From Anaeromyces robustus (lineage: Eukaryota; Neocallimastigomycota; Neocallimastigomycetes; Neocallimastigales; Neocallimastigaceae), in NCBI GenBank assembly GCA_002104895.1, contig MCFG01000190.1:1-62500 (forward strand): 62,500 nt of DNA. Direction: 5' to 3'. Positions 17,242-39,207 of this stretch are shown here, in pieces (position 1 is the first letter of the stretch; every line of letters begins with the position of its first letter). The notes under the pieces were generated by a model. It made no database searches. It was not told the DNA's origin and saw nothing but the letters and a program-made list of their open reading frames with translations. The position numbers and the translations under genes are program-made.

Positions 17242-18018
17242 AGATAATTTTTTTTTTTACATAAATTATTTTTATTTTTATGAATTTTTTCATTTTTTTT
17301 TATATTAATATTATATTTATAATTTATAATTTTTATTAAAAGAAATTATTATTTAGTTCTGTTTTGAAATGTTTTTTATTAATGTATTTTTATTTTATTA
17401 CTTCTTTTTTTATAATTTTAGTTTTTTAAAAGTTTTTTTTTTTTTTTTTTTTTTTTTTCTTTTATATTTTAAAATAATATTTTAATTAATTATATAATTC
17501 ATATATTATAATTAATTGTAATAAATTATAACATTCAAGTAAAATTTTTATTATTATTTAATATTATTTATTATTATTATTATTAAAATGATTAAAATTA
17601 TAATGTTTATAGATATTATATACATTAAAAAAAAGTATGGATTATAAATTTTATTTATTATTTATGATATATAATTTAGTATTAACAATGATAGCTTTAT
17701 TATTTTAACATTGAACTACATTTTTTTTTTATAAAGAAAAAACTTTATTGTTTTATATTGTTTTATTATTATTATTTTGCTTATATTTATACGACGATTT
17801 TTGTTAAATTTTATAATAAATATAAAATTTATTTTATATTATAAAGAATAACAAAAAACAAAAAAAATCAATTTTTTTATTTACTTTGTTTATGTTTTTT
17901 TTTATAATTAAATATTATTAAAGCAAATATCTTTTTCTAAAAAAAAACTATTAAAATGATGAATTAGGTGATATTATTTATAAAATAGTAATATTAAATG
18001 GATAAGTATAGTTTTAAA
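17242..18018. other. Spacer between pseudogene and hybrid kinase gene
   Basis: A/T-rich, with a T tract at about 17436-17458. No gene is visible. It should include the 3' untranslated region and poly(A) site of the hybrid kinase gene that ends at 18019. Confidence 0.4.
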
Positions 18019-25977
<7,959 letters not shown>

Positions 25978-26921
25978 GATTTTTATATGATATCTTTAAA
26001 GAAAAAAAAATTAAGTTTTTAATAATAACTATTGTTTATAATATAAATTGATTTTATTTGAATTAATTTTTTAATGATAATTTTAATCCCTTTTTCTTTT
26101 TTTTTATTTTGTTTTTTTTTTATAATATATATAATATACTTTATATATTAGATATTAAAAACTATTAATTTATTTCATTCTTTAAAATTATAATAATTTT
26201 TTAATTTTTATTTTTGTATTTTAATTATACATCTTTTGAAAATGTTGTTTATTATAAAAATATAAATTATTATATGAATTTTAAATTAAAATAATATATA
26301 TATTTATATATTTAAAAAAATGTAATAGTTTTAATGTTTGAATTTAACAAAAAGTATTAATTTATTGAAGATGATAGAACATTTTTTTTATTATTTCCAT
26401 ATTTATTGATAGTATATATAATAAAAAATGCTTATATGAAAAAAGATATGTTATACAGCTGTTCAAATATTAAAAAAGATAAATAATAACAATATTTAAA
26501 ATATATAATAGAAATAAGTAGTATATATAGAAACTCTTAAATTATTATTTTTAGAGAAATGATATTTTTCAATTTGTTTACTTTTTTTTGTATTTTAAAT
26601 ATAATGTTTTTTTTTTTTTAAAATATTAGTTTTTTTATAATATTTAAAATTTATATATCAATAATAAATTTTAAATTTATAATAACTAATTACATATTAT
26701 TGATATATAAAATAATAGTATAAACATAAACATGGATAATATATCAACATTTAAATTAAAAATACAAGAATATATATTACATCAATATTAAACTATTAAA
26801 CAAATTAAACTCACGTTTTTTTTATATAAAGCAATGAAAATTCTATCATATAATTATTTATTAATAAAAAATGTATAATCAATGGACAAGTGATTTGATA
26901 AAAGCTTTAATTGTATATTAC

Positions 26922-26973
<52 letters not shown>

Positions 26974-27096
26974 AAAATTTTTATTTTTATACTTAAGTTT
27001 ATTAGCATTAATAATATTGTTATAAAATTTTAAACTTTAATAATAATAATTATTTACTATATATATCTTATATATTTAACTTTTTTTTTTAAATAA

Positions 27097-27191
<95 letters not shown>

Positions 27192-27535
27192 TATAAATAA
27201 GTAAATTAATAAATAAATAAACAAACAAACAAGCAAACATTTCATGATTTAAAACTATTATTTATCCATGAATTTTTTTTTACAAAATTTATAAATTAAT
27301 TAAATCAATGTAATATATATATCATTTTATAAAACATTAATATTTATTTTAAATATTAATATGAATTTTTTTTCAAAAAATTTTAATGAATATATTTTTA
27401 AAATGCTTTTTAATTAATATGCTTTTTTTTTTTTTTTTTTTTTATTTATTTATTTTTCACATTAAAATTGATTCTATTTATTTAATTTTTAATTGTTTTA
27501 TAAATGTAATAATTTTATATATCATTTTTCGAATT
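25978..27535. other. Intergenic region, promoter side of the receptor kinase
   Basis: This 1.56-kb stretch separates two genes on the minus strand. It holds the promoter of the receptor kinase and the 3' end of the seven-span receptor gene. It contains an (ATT)n run at about 26920-26970, (AAAT)n at about 27101-27160 followed by (TA)n, and a T tract at about 27426-27443. No gene was recognised. Confidence 0.5.
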
Positions 27536-29315
27536 TTATTCATAATATGAAGAATATTTTTTTGATGATTCATTTGAATAGTTATTTGAACTATTAGAAG
27601 GATTAGTGGTATCATAAATGATTTGATTTTTATTTTCAATGTACGGTTCAAGTGAATAATGATAATTTATTATTTTTGTTATTATTGATCTACTTGTTTG
27701 TTTTTCGTTTTCAGTACAATTATCTCTATCGAAGGAATCTTTATCGAAGGTATTATTTTCTGTATATGATTCATTATAAAAGGCTGATTTAGTTTTTGTT
27801 TCAGTACTACAAACAAATTTCTTACTAATATTATCGATAAATGCTATTTTCATATTTTTTCCTTTTACAAGTGCTAAAATTATTCTGAAACCATAAATTA
27901 AGAAGTAGTTTGATAAAACTACAATCATTATTATACATTCACGAATTACGTAATATAATATATCTTTTTTTATTTTTGTTAATTCTAAAATAAAAATAAT
28001 AATAAAGGAAAGAATATCAATATAGACAGCTATAACTATAAGTTTAATATCAAATTGTGTATATTTTATACTCCAATCAGTGAAAATATAAAATAACATA
28101 ACAAGAATTATTATTAAAATGTATGTAGTAACTAAATATTTTATTATATTGCTAAACGAATTCTCCATATAACATACTTGGAAAAGTTTGTCATTAATTA
28201 TGATATCTTCGATAGTGTATGTATTAATCAAGAATAATCCATTTAAAATTAAACTTATGGAAAAAGTACAAAAAATAAAAATATATTGATGATTAATACA
28301 AAATTCTGAAATTTTACTTTTACCTGGAAATAAAGTAATTAATTTATGTAAAATTGGGATATAGTTTAATGTAAGACCTAAAGTAATAGATGTAAATTTC
28401 AAATGACATTTTTTAACAGAAATAGCTTCTATACTTGTAAAACATGAAGATATTAATAATATTAATCCAGCAATAAACAATAACCAAAAATCATCTGTTA
28501 GGAAGGAAAAGAACATATTATAGTTTTCAATAAAAATAAATATTGTAGATATTACTATAAATATTGTTATTATAGTAAATATTATAATAAAAATTAGTCC
28601 TATAGGTGTATTTTCTGTATTTGTTGAAAAAGTAAAATATTCTGTTATTGATTCTACTTCTTTTAATACTTCATAGGCTGTTTTATTTCCATATAAAAAT
28701 TCATATATATAATTTCTGTACTTTTCAGAATATTTATCATAATTATATGCTTTAGGATTTGGTCTGTATATTGGTTGAAGATTTTTATAAAGCTCACAAT
28801 CTGTAAAAGCACAAATTGATGGTTCCTCATAAATAGAAGATATTGCTGATACAGAAATTCCAGTATTAACAACTTTCATTTGTATATCTTTAGAAGTCAT
28901 AAATGTAAGTGCTTTAATAGCAGCTTCCTTTTTATTTTGTTTAATATCTTTTTTTATACCAATATTAAATCCTGTAATTGTTGAACCAGAAACATTTTCA
29001 TTTTTTCCTGGTAAAGGAACCATTTTATATAATGGTGGGAATGGATAAATCCAAAATTTTAAAAATAATGATTCTCCTTCCAATATTTTTGCAACAGTAA
29101 AATCACTTGAAGAGCGAAATGTTGATTCTTAAATATTATAAAATATATATATTATTTAATATTTATTATTAATTATTCAATTTTTTTACTACTAATATAT
29201 TATTATTTTTATTATTAATTATACAATTTTATTTATTACTAATATATTATTTATTTATTTATTTATTTATATATTATTTATTTATTTATTATTTATTTAT
29301 TTATTATTTATTATT

Positions 29316-29409
<94 letters not shown>

Positions 29410-30538
29410 TATTATTATTATTATTGATATTATATCATCATTATCATCATTATATATTTAACATTTATATTCATACCTGAAGATATTTCATTTTTTATTC
29501 TTTTAATCATTTCTAAAGCTTGAACAGCAGTATCACTTGTCAATTTCGGATATGGTGAATTTGGTGTGTCTCTATATGAATAGATAAATTCATGTATAGA
29601 GCATGTTCCTAGTTCATCATCTAAATAATAAAAAACAATAATAATAATATTATAAGATTTTTAATTTTTTTTTTTTTTTTTAATAATTTATTAAATAATA
29701 AATATATATTAACCATTAAAGGATCCATTATATGCAACAAAATTTGTATTATTTTTTTCTCTTTGTTTTTCTATAATATATTTACTAGTTTCTATTAATT
29801 CTTCCCATGTTTTTGGTATTCTTTTACCATAATCATGTAACATTCTTTCATTAGCATATAATACCATATAATTCAATGTAATAGGCTTTAGTATTAAATA
29901 ATAGTGTATATATTATATAAATTACATAATTATTATTATTAGAAATAATAATAATATTAAAATATATTAAAAATATTAATATTATTTATATTATTAATAT
30001 ATATTATGGAAATTATTGATTCTCAATTTTTAGGTATAAAAATATAGTTTTACTCACTAGACCAACGATTTTATTTTTATATTCACAAGATTGTTTAAGA
30101 ACATTTGGATTATACAAGTCTAAATGTTCTTTAGATAAATGAATATTTAAGTCTAATAAATGTGGTCCAAATCTTGATAAATATAAATTATCATAAAAGA
30201 ATATATCATATTTTGAATTATTTTTTTTAAGAAGTGATTCTATTAATGATCCGAAGTCAACAGTAGAAAATGTTGAATTAGAATTCGTTAAAAGATTCAG
30301 TTCTACCTTAATATCTATATTATTTTCTTCTGCATATTTATTAAATTCATCAATGATTAAAGTATAGGTTTGACTTTCATCTGTAAATGATGATGCTATA
30401 GCATTTAAAGTTATAGCATCTACAACTATAAATAAATAAAAATACTAATTAATATTAATTTCTTAATATCTAATATTTAATATTATAATTACATTTATAC
30501 AAAAGCAATAATTGTATTAATATTCTTATAATAAACAT
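27536..30538 (-). CDS. Class C-like seven-span receptor with bacterial-type solute-binding ectodomain
   Basis: Five exons join in frame: 30538-30493, 30425-30058, 29885-29714, 29620-29477 and 29127-27536, for 773 residues. Residues 1 to about 18 form a signal peptide (MFIIRILIQLLLLY, cleavage likely after VDA). Residues 20-410 resemble family 1 extracellular solute-binding proteins of bacterial ABC importers; blocks such as KRIPKTWEELIE and the late KALTFMTSKDIQ are typical of sugar/oligosaccharide-binding members. Seven hydrophobic spans follow, the first three at about 419-442, 458-478 and 488-511. A Ser/Thr/Asn-rich tail of about 100 residues ends the protein. The layout is that of GABA-B/metabotropic-type receptors with the ligand domain replaced by a solute-binding module. 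It probably senses a sugar or other nutrient and signals through a G protein. Ligand and coupling are unknown. Confidence 0.9.
29222..29430. repeat. (TTAT)n/(TTA)n array in the last intron of the seven-span receptor
   Basis: Tetranucleotide TTAT units pass into a trinucleotide ATT run of about 80 bases, all inside the intron 29128-29476. Confidence 0.9.
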
Positions 30539-30739
30539 TTTTAGTTATTTTTTATTATCATATTATCATTATTATAGAATATTTTTTTTTTTTTACATCT
30601 ATGACTGCACAAAATTTTAATTAAAAAAAAAAGATCAACGATTATATTTAAATATTTTAAAAATCGAATCAAAGATTAATTATAAATTAATAAATAACCG
30701 AGTATAATATAAAAAAAAAAAATAATTTTTAATTTTATT

Positions 30740-31024
30740 ATGTATATATTATTTTTAATATTTAAATTATTCTCGGTTATTTATATTATGTATATATTAT
30801 TTTTAATATTTAAATTATTCTCGGTTATTTATATTATGTATATATTATTTTTAATATTTAAATTATTCTCGGTTATTTATATTATGTATATATTATTTTT
30901 AATATTTAAATTATTCTCGGTTATTTATATTATGTATATATTATTTTTAATATTTAAATTATTCTCGGTTATTTATATTATGTATATATTATTTTTAATA
31001 TTTAAATTATTCTCGGTTATTTAT
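30740..31024. repeat. 48-bp minisatellite, six copies, upstream of the seven-span receptor
   Basis: Six head-to-tail, essentially identical 48-base units each contain the block ATTCTCGGTTATTTAT. Because 48 is divisible by three, the array is open in one frame (a 16-residue hydrophobic unit), but this follows from the period and is not evidence for a gene. The array begins about 200 bases upstream of the receptor start codon. A single inverted copy of the core, AAATAACCGAG, lies at 30692-30702 between the array and the gene. Confidence 0.95.
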
Positions 31025-31112
31025 TTAAGTATTTAAATTTTGAAAAATAAAATTTTTATTTTTAAAAAATTTAAAATTTTATTTATCTTTATCTTTATTT
31101 TATATTTTATGT

Positions 31113-31143
<31 letters not shown>

Positions 31144-31540
31144 TTATTATTATTATTATTATTGTTATTATCATCATCATCATTTTAATAATACATGATT
31201 ATTTAGACACCGTTAAATCATATAGCAATAATAAAAGTTAATAAATAATGATTAATTAATCAATGTAATTATATTGATTAATTACAATCATTATATAATT
31301 ATATTATTGTAATAAAAAAAGTTAAATATTAAAAACTAATAAGATATAATTTTAATTATTTCTTACTATTTAAAATATCATTACAAATATTGTTTATTAA
31401 AATACAATAAATATTAAATTGTTTATAATTAAATTAAAATAAACACTGGTTTAATATCATTCAATTAATATATAATTTTTTTAATCATATTTTAAGATAT
31501 TCTTTTTGCTTTGATATTTTTATTATTTTTTTTATTTGTA

Positions 31541-31572
<32 letters not shown>

Positions 31573-31621
31573 TATTAATTATTAATTATTAGTTATTAAC
31601 TATTAATTATTAATTATTATC

Positions 31622-31682
<61 letters not shown>

Positions 31683-31786
31683 TTATTGCTGCTTTTATCT
31701 ATTTATTAAACACTGCTATTATTTACTATTTTATTACTTTATTATTATTATTGTTATTATTATTACTATTATATTATATTATATTA

Positions 31787-31832
<46 letters not shown>

Positions 31833-31848
31833 TGTTATTTGTTATTAA

Positions 31849-31906
<58 letters not shown>

Positions 31907-31958
31907 TGTTATTTGTTATTAAATTTATTATTATTATTATTATTATTATTCATTTACT
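31025..31958. other. Spacer of simple repeats
   Basis: Contains (TTTA)n near 31110-31143, and (ATT)n runs near 31548-31571, 31627-31683, 31790-31832 and 31852-31906, with a near-duplicated segment TTTGTTATTTGTTATTAAAT at about 31830 and 31906. No gene is visible. Confidence 0.6.
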
Positions 31959-33953
31959 TTAATTTTCATTTTCATTTAAGAGATTTTCTTGTGATAATAT
32001 AAACTTGACACTATCCAATACATTATTTACAACAGTTTTAGCAGGATAAATTTTGTCGTTTTCACCTGTTTTAAAAACACCTGTACGAACCAAAATTGAA
32101 TGCCATCCATAATTATTGGCTCTAAAAATTGTTTTCAATAAATTTTTTTTTATCATTATAATATTAATAATATATATAATATATATTAATAATTTAATCA
32201 TTAAAATAATATAATATTATAATAATAATTAATATAATATTAAGAATTATTTAAAAATAGATTGACTATTTATTACCCTAAAATATCAACACTTGGATTA
32301 TCCCCAACAGCATAAACATTTGATATTTCTTCATTTAAGTAATTCTTTGAAAATTTTTCTAATAGTTCTTTTGCAAAATCATAAGTCGTTTTTTCTGGTT
32401 TACCAAACTGAATAATTTCAATAGGTTTTCCTGTTAATTCCTTTTTATATATAATATATATATAAAATAAGTGGAATGAAAAAAAATATATATATAAATA
32501 TAAATATTAATTAAATAAATAAATAATAAATAATATTTTTTTTAAAAAAAAAAAAAATCTTTTACATAATTAAATATTTATATATTTTATCATACTTTAA
32601 AAAGCTTTGATAATGCTATTTTAAAGGCTCCTTGACCAAAACGCGATAAGGGGAAATTATTTGACCATAATAAATCAGCAGCTGCAAAATAACATGGAAC
32701 AGCTTGTTTTACATATGGAACTTGTTGAGTACCTAATTTACCATTTTGAGAACGGAATATATCACAAGCTATTTGAATATCTTGTCCCCACTATTAAGTG
32801 TATATATAAATAAACGTATATATATTAATAATTATTGAAATTTTTATCATTTTTGTATAAATACATATAAAATATATATTAAGCATACAGTGCAAGAATC
32901 ACTAAACATTAAAACAGCCCCAAAACTTTCTTTATCTAAATCATATGGACAATCAAACATAATTTGATCTTCGAATGGCCAAATTTCAGGTTTCCATGAT
33001 AAAATTTCTTTTGATAATACTGGTTTTTCAAAACCATAAGATTTCGCAACTTCCTTACAGGTATCTAAAATAGATATAATAATTCCATAAATTATAATAA
33101 AGAAAAATAACAAAAAATTATTAATATTTACGTATACAAAATTATTAATAATAATTACAATAATAATTAGTAAACATTATATATTAACATCTTTTATCGT
33201 TTTAATAATATTCATAACAATAGTAATAAAATATTTTTATTATATTACAATACTGTTATTAATTATTATAATTATTATTATTGTTGTTATTATTATTAAT
33301 AATTATTCACTATCATAATTAATATTGTATTTTTTTCACTAAAAAAAATATATATATATATTTAATATAATACCTGGACCAATAATTAAAGTAATTTTCT
33401 TTTTTATTTCATCAGGAACATTTCTCATTGGTGAATGACCTAAAACGATTTGTTCTTCACGAATAGGCACATGAAAACGTTTTGAAAGCTCTTGTGCCTT
33501 TTTTTTTTCAGTCTTACCACCACCATTGGTTAAGAAAATATATGGAATATGAAGAGTATCAAGAATTTTTAAAGTTTTAAAAGTTTCTGGTAAAACATTT
33601 TTTCCTTTAACTAAAACACCATCAATATCAAATACTATTCCAGGTTTTTTATGTTTTGTAACTTCAAGATTAATATTAACATCTAATTTTGGTGTTTGAA
33701 TATTTGTTTGTTGTTGTGGATTTATTAAAATATCTAGATTTTTAATATTATTATTAGTATTAGTTAATTTTTCTTTTAACTCTATATTTTTATTTATATT
33801 TAAATTTAAAGTTTCTGGTGTGGCGGAAGGTGCTTTTGGTTTTGAATTATGAAGTTGTTGGATAAATATTTTATTGATACAAGTTTCAAATGTTAAAGTG
33901 TTAAATTGACTAACACTTGAATTTTTTAAAGAATTTACAATTATAGTATTCAT
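31959..33953 (-). CDS. HDHD5/CECR5-type HAD-superfamily protein
   Basis: Five exons join in frame: 33953-33374, 33064-32889, 32790-32596, 32440-32277 and 32121-31959, for 425 residues. After a 100-residue low-complexity N terminus, HAD motif I appears as FDIDGVL (Asp109 and Asp111), followed by the type IIA cap and the late motif VGDNPSVDILGANN near 360-372. The blocks LGHSPM, ADLLWSN, RFGQGAF and GKPEKTTYDFA match the HDHD5 (cat eye syndrome region 5) family, whose members are reported as mitochondrial and whose substrate is unsettled. Start: an ATG at 33980 would add nine residues; MNTIIVNSLK at 33953 is preferred because it reads like an amphipathic organelle-targeting segment. In an anaerobic fungus this could mean the hydrogenosome, but that is inference. 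Confidence 0.9.
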
Positions 33954-34490
33954 TTTAAACTTTTCTTGTATATATAACAATGTAAAAAAAAAAAAAGGAA
34001 TATATATAAATTATCTTTTATATATCAATAAATATTTTTTGAATTTATTATCTAGTTATTAAATAAAATTAGTGATGTTCAATATAATTTAAAAATAATT
34101 TTAATAAAAATGATAATTTTCAAAAATAAAGTATTTTAGTTTCGTGTTCTCTAAAAATAATGATTATAAATTGACTACTCGTTTATCAAAAATTTCAAGT
34201 TGTAAATTTTAATATTTTATGATAATGCGATGATGGTTATGAATATATGAATATTTGAGATTCAATTTAAAAAAAATTTTATTGCTAATATTACAAAATT
34301 TTTTTTAAATAAATTATTATATGATATTATAAAAAATTATTTATGTATTGATTAATCATTTAATAATAACAATAAATGTGAAAATTAAAATTGATACATT
34401 CACTTTTTATTAATAATAATGAATAATTAAAATATATATATCTTTAAATAAAATATTAAAAATAAAATATATTACTATAAATATTAATAC

Positions 34491-34521
<31 letters not shown>

Positions 34522-37212
34522 ATTATTATTATTATTATTAAATGTTTAATATCTTTTTTTTTTTTTTTTTTTTTAAGAAAAAAAAAGTAATATTACTATA
34601 TTAATGTTATTACTATTTATTATTTTTTGGATTATTTAAAGTGAAGAAAAGAAAAATTATTTTTCTTTTAATAAATTTTTATTTTTTTATTTACATAATT
34701 TTTATTTTTTTTTTTTTTTTATTAGATTTATTAAGTTTTTCAAATAATTCAATAGTTTTTTTAATAAATATTTTTTATTAATAAAATGGCTACAGTAATA
34801 TATAATATAAATAATACAATATAATATAATACAATATAATACAATATAATATAAGATAATATAATATAATATTTTTTGTTTTATTATATTTTAATTTTTA
34901 TCTTTGATCTTAAAATTAGGATTGACTATAAATACATTATTATTCTAGGATATATACAATGATGTAATGTATTTAAAATAAAATAAATTAGACATATATT
35001 ACATTATATTTTAATATATAATAATATAATTAATTATTAAATTTTCAATCTTTTTTAAAAAAAAAAAATAAAACAAATAAATAAAAAAAAATCCACTCAT
35101 ACAAACTTTAATTCTACTGTATTTGTATTGGCAATTTTTTTTTTTTTAATTTAATTTTATATAAATTAAAAACAATTTAAACTTTTAATTACTTAATATA
35201 TTTAAGTATTATATATTCAATATATATTTATTATATATTTATTATATATTCAATATATATTCAATATATATATATTTTTTTTTATATTAAAAATTATAAA
35301 AAAATCATATCAATATTTTTTAAATATATAATAATCAAATATTATAATATATGATATATTAAAAAAGTTTTTTTTTTTTTCCTTATAATTTTTAAAAACA
35401 TGGTAGATTTAACGAATAATTTAATTTCATTATATATTAAAAAAAAAATAGTACAAAAAAAAAAAAAAACTAATTAAATATATAATATATAAAATTACGA
35501 TTTCATATGTTTTTTATTTTTACTAACTAAAAATAAAAAAAATATCTTAACTAAAAGGATAACTAACTCTAATTGCTTATAGCTAAATAAACTATTAAAA
35601 TAAATTGTAACATTAACATTAATATTTATTAAATAAAAAATAAATAATAAATTATAATAAATACTATCTTTAATAAGATAATTATTGTGTTAGTTTCAAA
35701 CAAACACCTTGAATTTTTTTTTATTGGTTATTTAATTACTATTTTATTTATCAATTTATTATTTATATTTATTATTTAGTAAAACATTTTTTATATATAT
35801 TTCAATATTTTTAAATATATATATATATATTTATTTTATGTTTATTTTTAAGAGATTATATTATATGTAAAAAAAATATTTTATAAAATTTTTTATAGTT
35901 TTTATTAAAACTCTTACTAAAAAAACATAAATATATTGATTCAGCAAGTAAATTCTTTCATATTTCAATATAATTCTTTTCTTCTTTTAAAATAAAACAT
36001 ATTGTAAATTATAAATTATTTTATTTTATTATAAATATTATGACAAGTATATATATTATTAAATGCTATTACATTGTATATTGAATTATAATTAAATTAA
36101 ATGAAATATCCAATTATCATATAAGTAAGGTTAAATAATTATATATATATATTATTGAAAATAGGATTATTTAAATTTGAAAACTTTTATTATCATTATT
36201 TTTCATAATTTATTTTAATTATTAAATATAAACAAAATAAAGATATATATATTAAAGAAAAATGTATATATATATATAATAAAAAAATTAAGAAAGATAG
36301 TTATGAATAAGAATATTTAAAACTATAAATAAAAATATTAAAAAAAGTTATAAGTAATTATATATTATTTTGAACGAAGAATAAAATATGTAATAAAATT
36401 AAATACATATAAAATACAAAAAAATATATATATGTATAGTGATAAAATATTATAATAAATTATAAAAATTAAATTTATCCAAATATATTATTCTAATAAA
36501 TTTTATAAAACAAATAAATAATAATAATAAAACATTAAATAATAATTATAGTAAAATAGTAGATTTAAAAGTAAATAATCCACAAATTCAAAATAATATA
36601 ATATATACTTATATAAAAAAATTACATCAATGAATGATAAGAATTTCCAATTATTTTACATATATAATATTATATATTTAATATTCAAATATTGAAATAT
36701 AATATAGTACAATATAATATAATATTAAGTAACTATGTTGTAGTAAAGCCTTCTATCTGAAATAAAAAAGCATTCATATATGAAAAACTATTATAAATTA
36801 TCAAGTATTTTCAAAAATTGAAATGTTACAGTAATTAATAATTAAATAACTTTGTAATTTTTTTTTAATTAATATTCATTATAAGAATTTATTTATTCAT
36901 TTATTCATTTATTTTTAATTAAGGTACATTTGTTTATATATATATATATATTTATTTATTTATTTATTAATTTATATATTTATTTATTTATTAATTTATT
37001 TATTTATTTATTTATTTATCTATTTATTTATTTATTTATTTATTTAATTTATTTATTAATTTATATATTTATTTATTCATTTATTTATCTATTTATTTAT
37101 TTATTTTTTGTTTAGATAAATTGTATTTGTTTATATATATATGTATTTATTATTTAATAATTTTTATTGATTTATTTATTTAATTTATTTATTTATTTAT
37201 TTATTTATATAT

Positions 37213-37243
<31 letters not shown>

Positions 37244-39207
37244 TTAATTTATTTATTAATTTATTTATGTATTTATTTATTTACTTATTTATTTTTTTAT
37301 TTATTTATTAATTTATATATTTATTTATTTATTTATTTATTTATTTACTTATTTATTTTTTTATTTATAATAAATTATCTTTAATTTATTAATTTTTCAT
37401 TTTCTGTTTTTTTTTTTTTTTTGTTTTTTTTTTCTGTTATTTTTTTTTATTTCCATATTTAATAAAATATTTTAAACTTTTTTATTACCTTTTTTAAAAA
37501 TTTTATTTTAGTATAATATTTAATATATAGAATATATTATTTTATATATTATACTTTATATTAATTTTATATATAAATTAATATATTAATTTTATATTAA
37601 GTATTATTAATATATGTTTATTTTTTATTGAAGAAATGTTAATGTATTGAATTTAAAACTAAATAATTATAATATATATTTAAGTTTATATATAATATTA
37701 TATTTATTTCAATATATTATGATTTCAAATAATATATAAAAATTTTAAAAAATAATTAAATTTTTTATTTGTAATATATTTTATAATATATTACGTATAT
37801 ATTAATTTATATTATTAAATTATTTTTTAAAATTAAAAAAAAAAAAAGTATTCTTTTTTTTTACATTTTATACAACAAAAGGTTTAATAAAAGTAGTGAA
37901 ATTTAAAATCATTTAAAATCATTATAAATTAATTATTATTAATCTTTAGCATTTCATTATTATTAATGTTTTAATTTTAATAATAATGTAAATTGATTAA
38001 TATTAATTAAACTAATAATAAAAAAATTATATTAATAATATATAGCAAATTGAAAAAATAAAGAATAATAAAGAATGAAAAGTATATAAAAATTAATCAG
38101 ATCTTATATTTATTTAATCTTATATATAATCATTTATACCATTAAAATATAATTAGTTTATATTTTTTTTTTTTTTTTAAAATTCAAATTTTAATATATC
38201 AAATAATATAATATAATACAATACAATATAGTATATTTACTTTTTCATTTATATAGAAAGGGTTATTTAAGACATTTTAAATTTTTATCAAATGTGCAAA
38301 ATTTTTAAATCAAAATAAAACATATTATAATCATAAGAAAATCAATTATAAATATATAAATTGCATTTGACATATAATTATTATTAATATTATTATATGA
38401 ATTGTGAATAATACAATTAAAGTACGAACGGGGTTTTCTTTTTATATATATATATATATATAATATAATTTCATTTTTTCTATAAGAAATTTCAATTATA
38501 CAATATTAATTTTTTTAAGGTAATTTTTTCTTTATAATATTAAAATTTATTTTATATAATTATATATGAGTAATGAGAAAAAATATTTTATAGTGTTTAT
38601 AAATGTGTATGGTTTTTTCAATTAAAAAATTCATTTTAATTTTACTTTGATTTAAAAAATAAAATATTTTATTGAATAAAATCTATTAATTATTGAATTG
38701 AATTAATAATAATAACAATAATAATAATAGTAATAGTAATGATAATAGTAATGATAATAATATTGGTAAGGGGTAGTAATAATAAATTTACTTCAAGTAT
38801 TATTGAAAAATGAATTTATAAATGTATTAATAAATATAAAATTATTTAAAAAAATATATATATAACAATATATAACAAGCTCAAAAAATATAATAATTGT
38901 TAATAAATTCATTCCATTGTATGATATCAATATACTAATATTATTATTGTTATTCTTATTCTTATTATAAATTTATAAAAATACATAAAAAATTTAAATG
39001 AAAAAAAAAGTCTTAATTCAAATAATATTTTTCATACAAAAAGTTTTATTTTTATATAATTATTAAATTATTATTATTATTATTATTATTATTAACATTT
39101 TTAATAATATATTTATATACTATATTATTTAAATAATATATTTATAAAATTCAAATATTTTATATATAGATTATTCATTAAATTTAATCAAATAATATAT
39201 AACAAAG
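33954..39207. other. 5.2-kb gene-free A/T-rich region between divergent genes
   Basis: The HDHD5-like gene (-) and the helicase gene (+) are transcribed away from each other from this region, so it contains both promoters. I see only homopolymers, (TA)n, (TTTA)n (about 36890-37370, with TTTG and TTAA variants) and ATAAT-type runs, and no exon-like or tRNA-like sequence. Confidence 0.55.

Noticed and set aside
30740-31036. A 98-codon open frame with a 16-residue hydrophobic repeat
   Set aside because: The frame stays open only because the minisatellite period (48) is a multiple of three; no start context, conserved domain or exon partner is seen.
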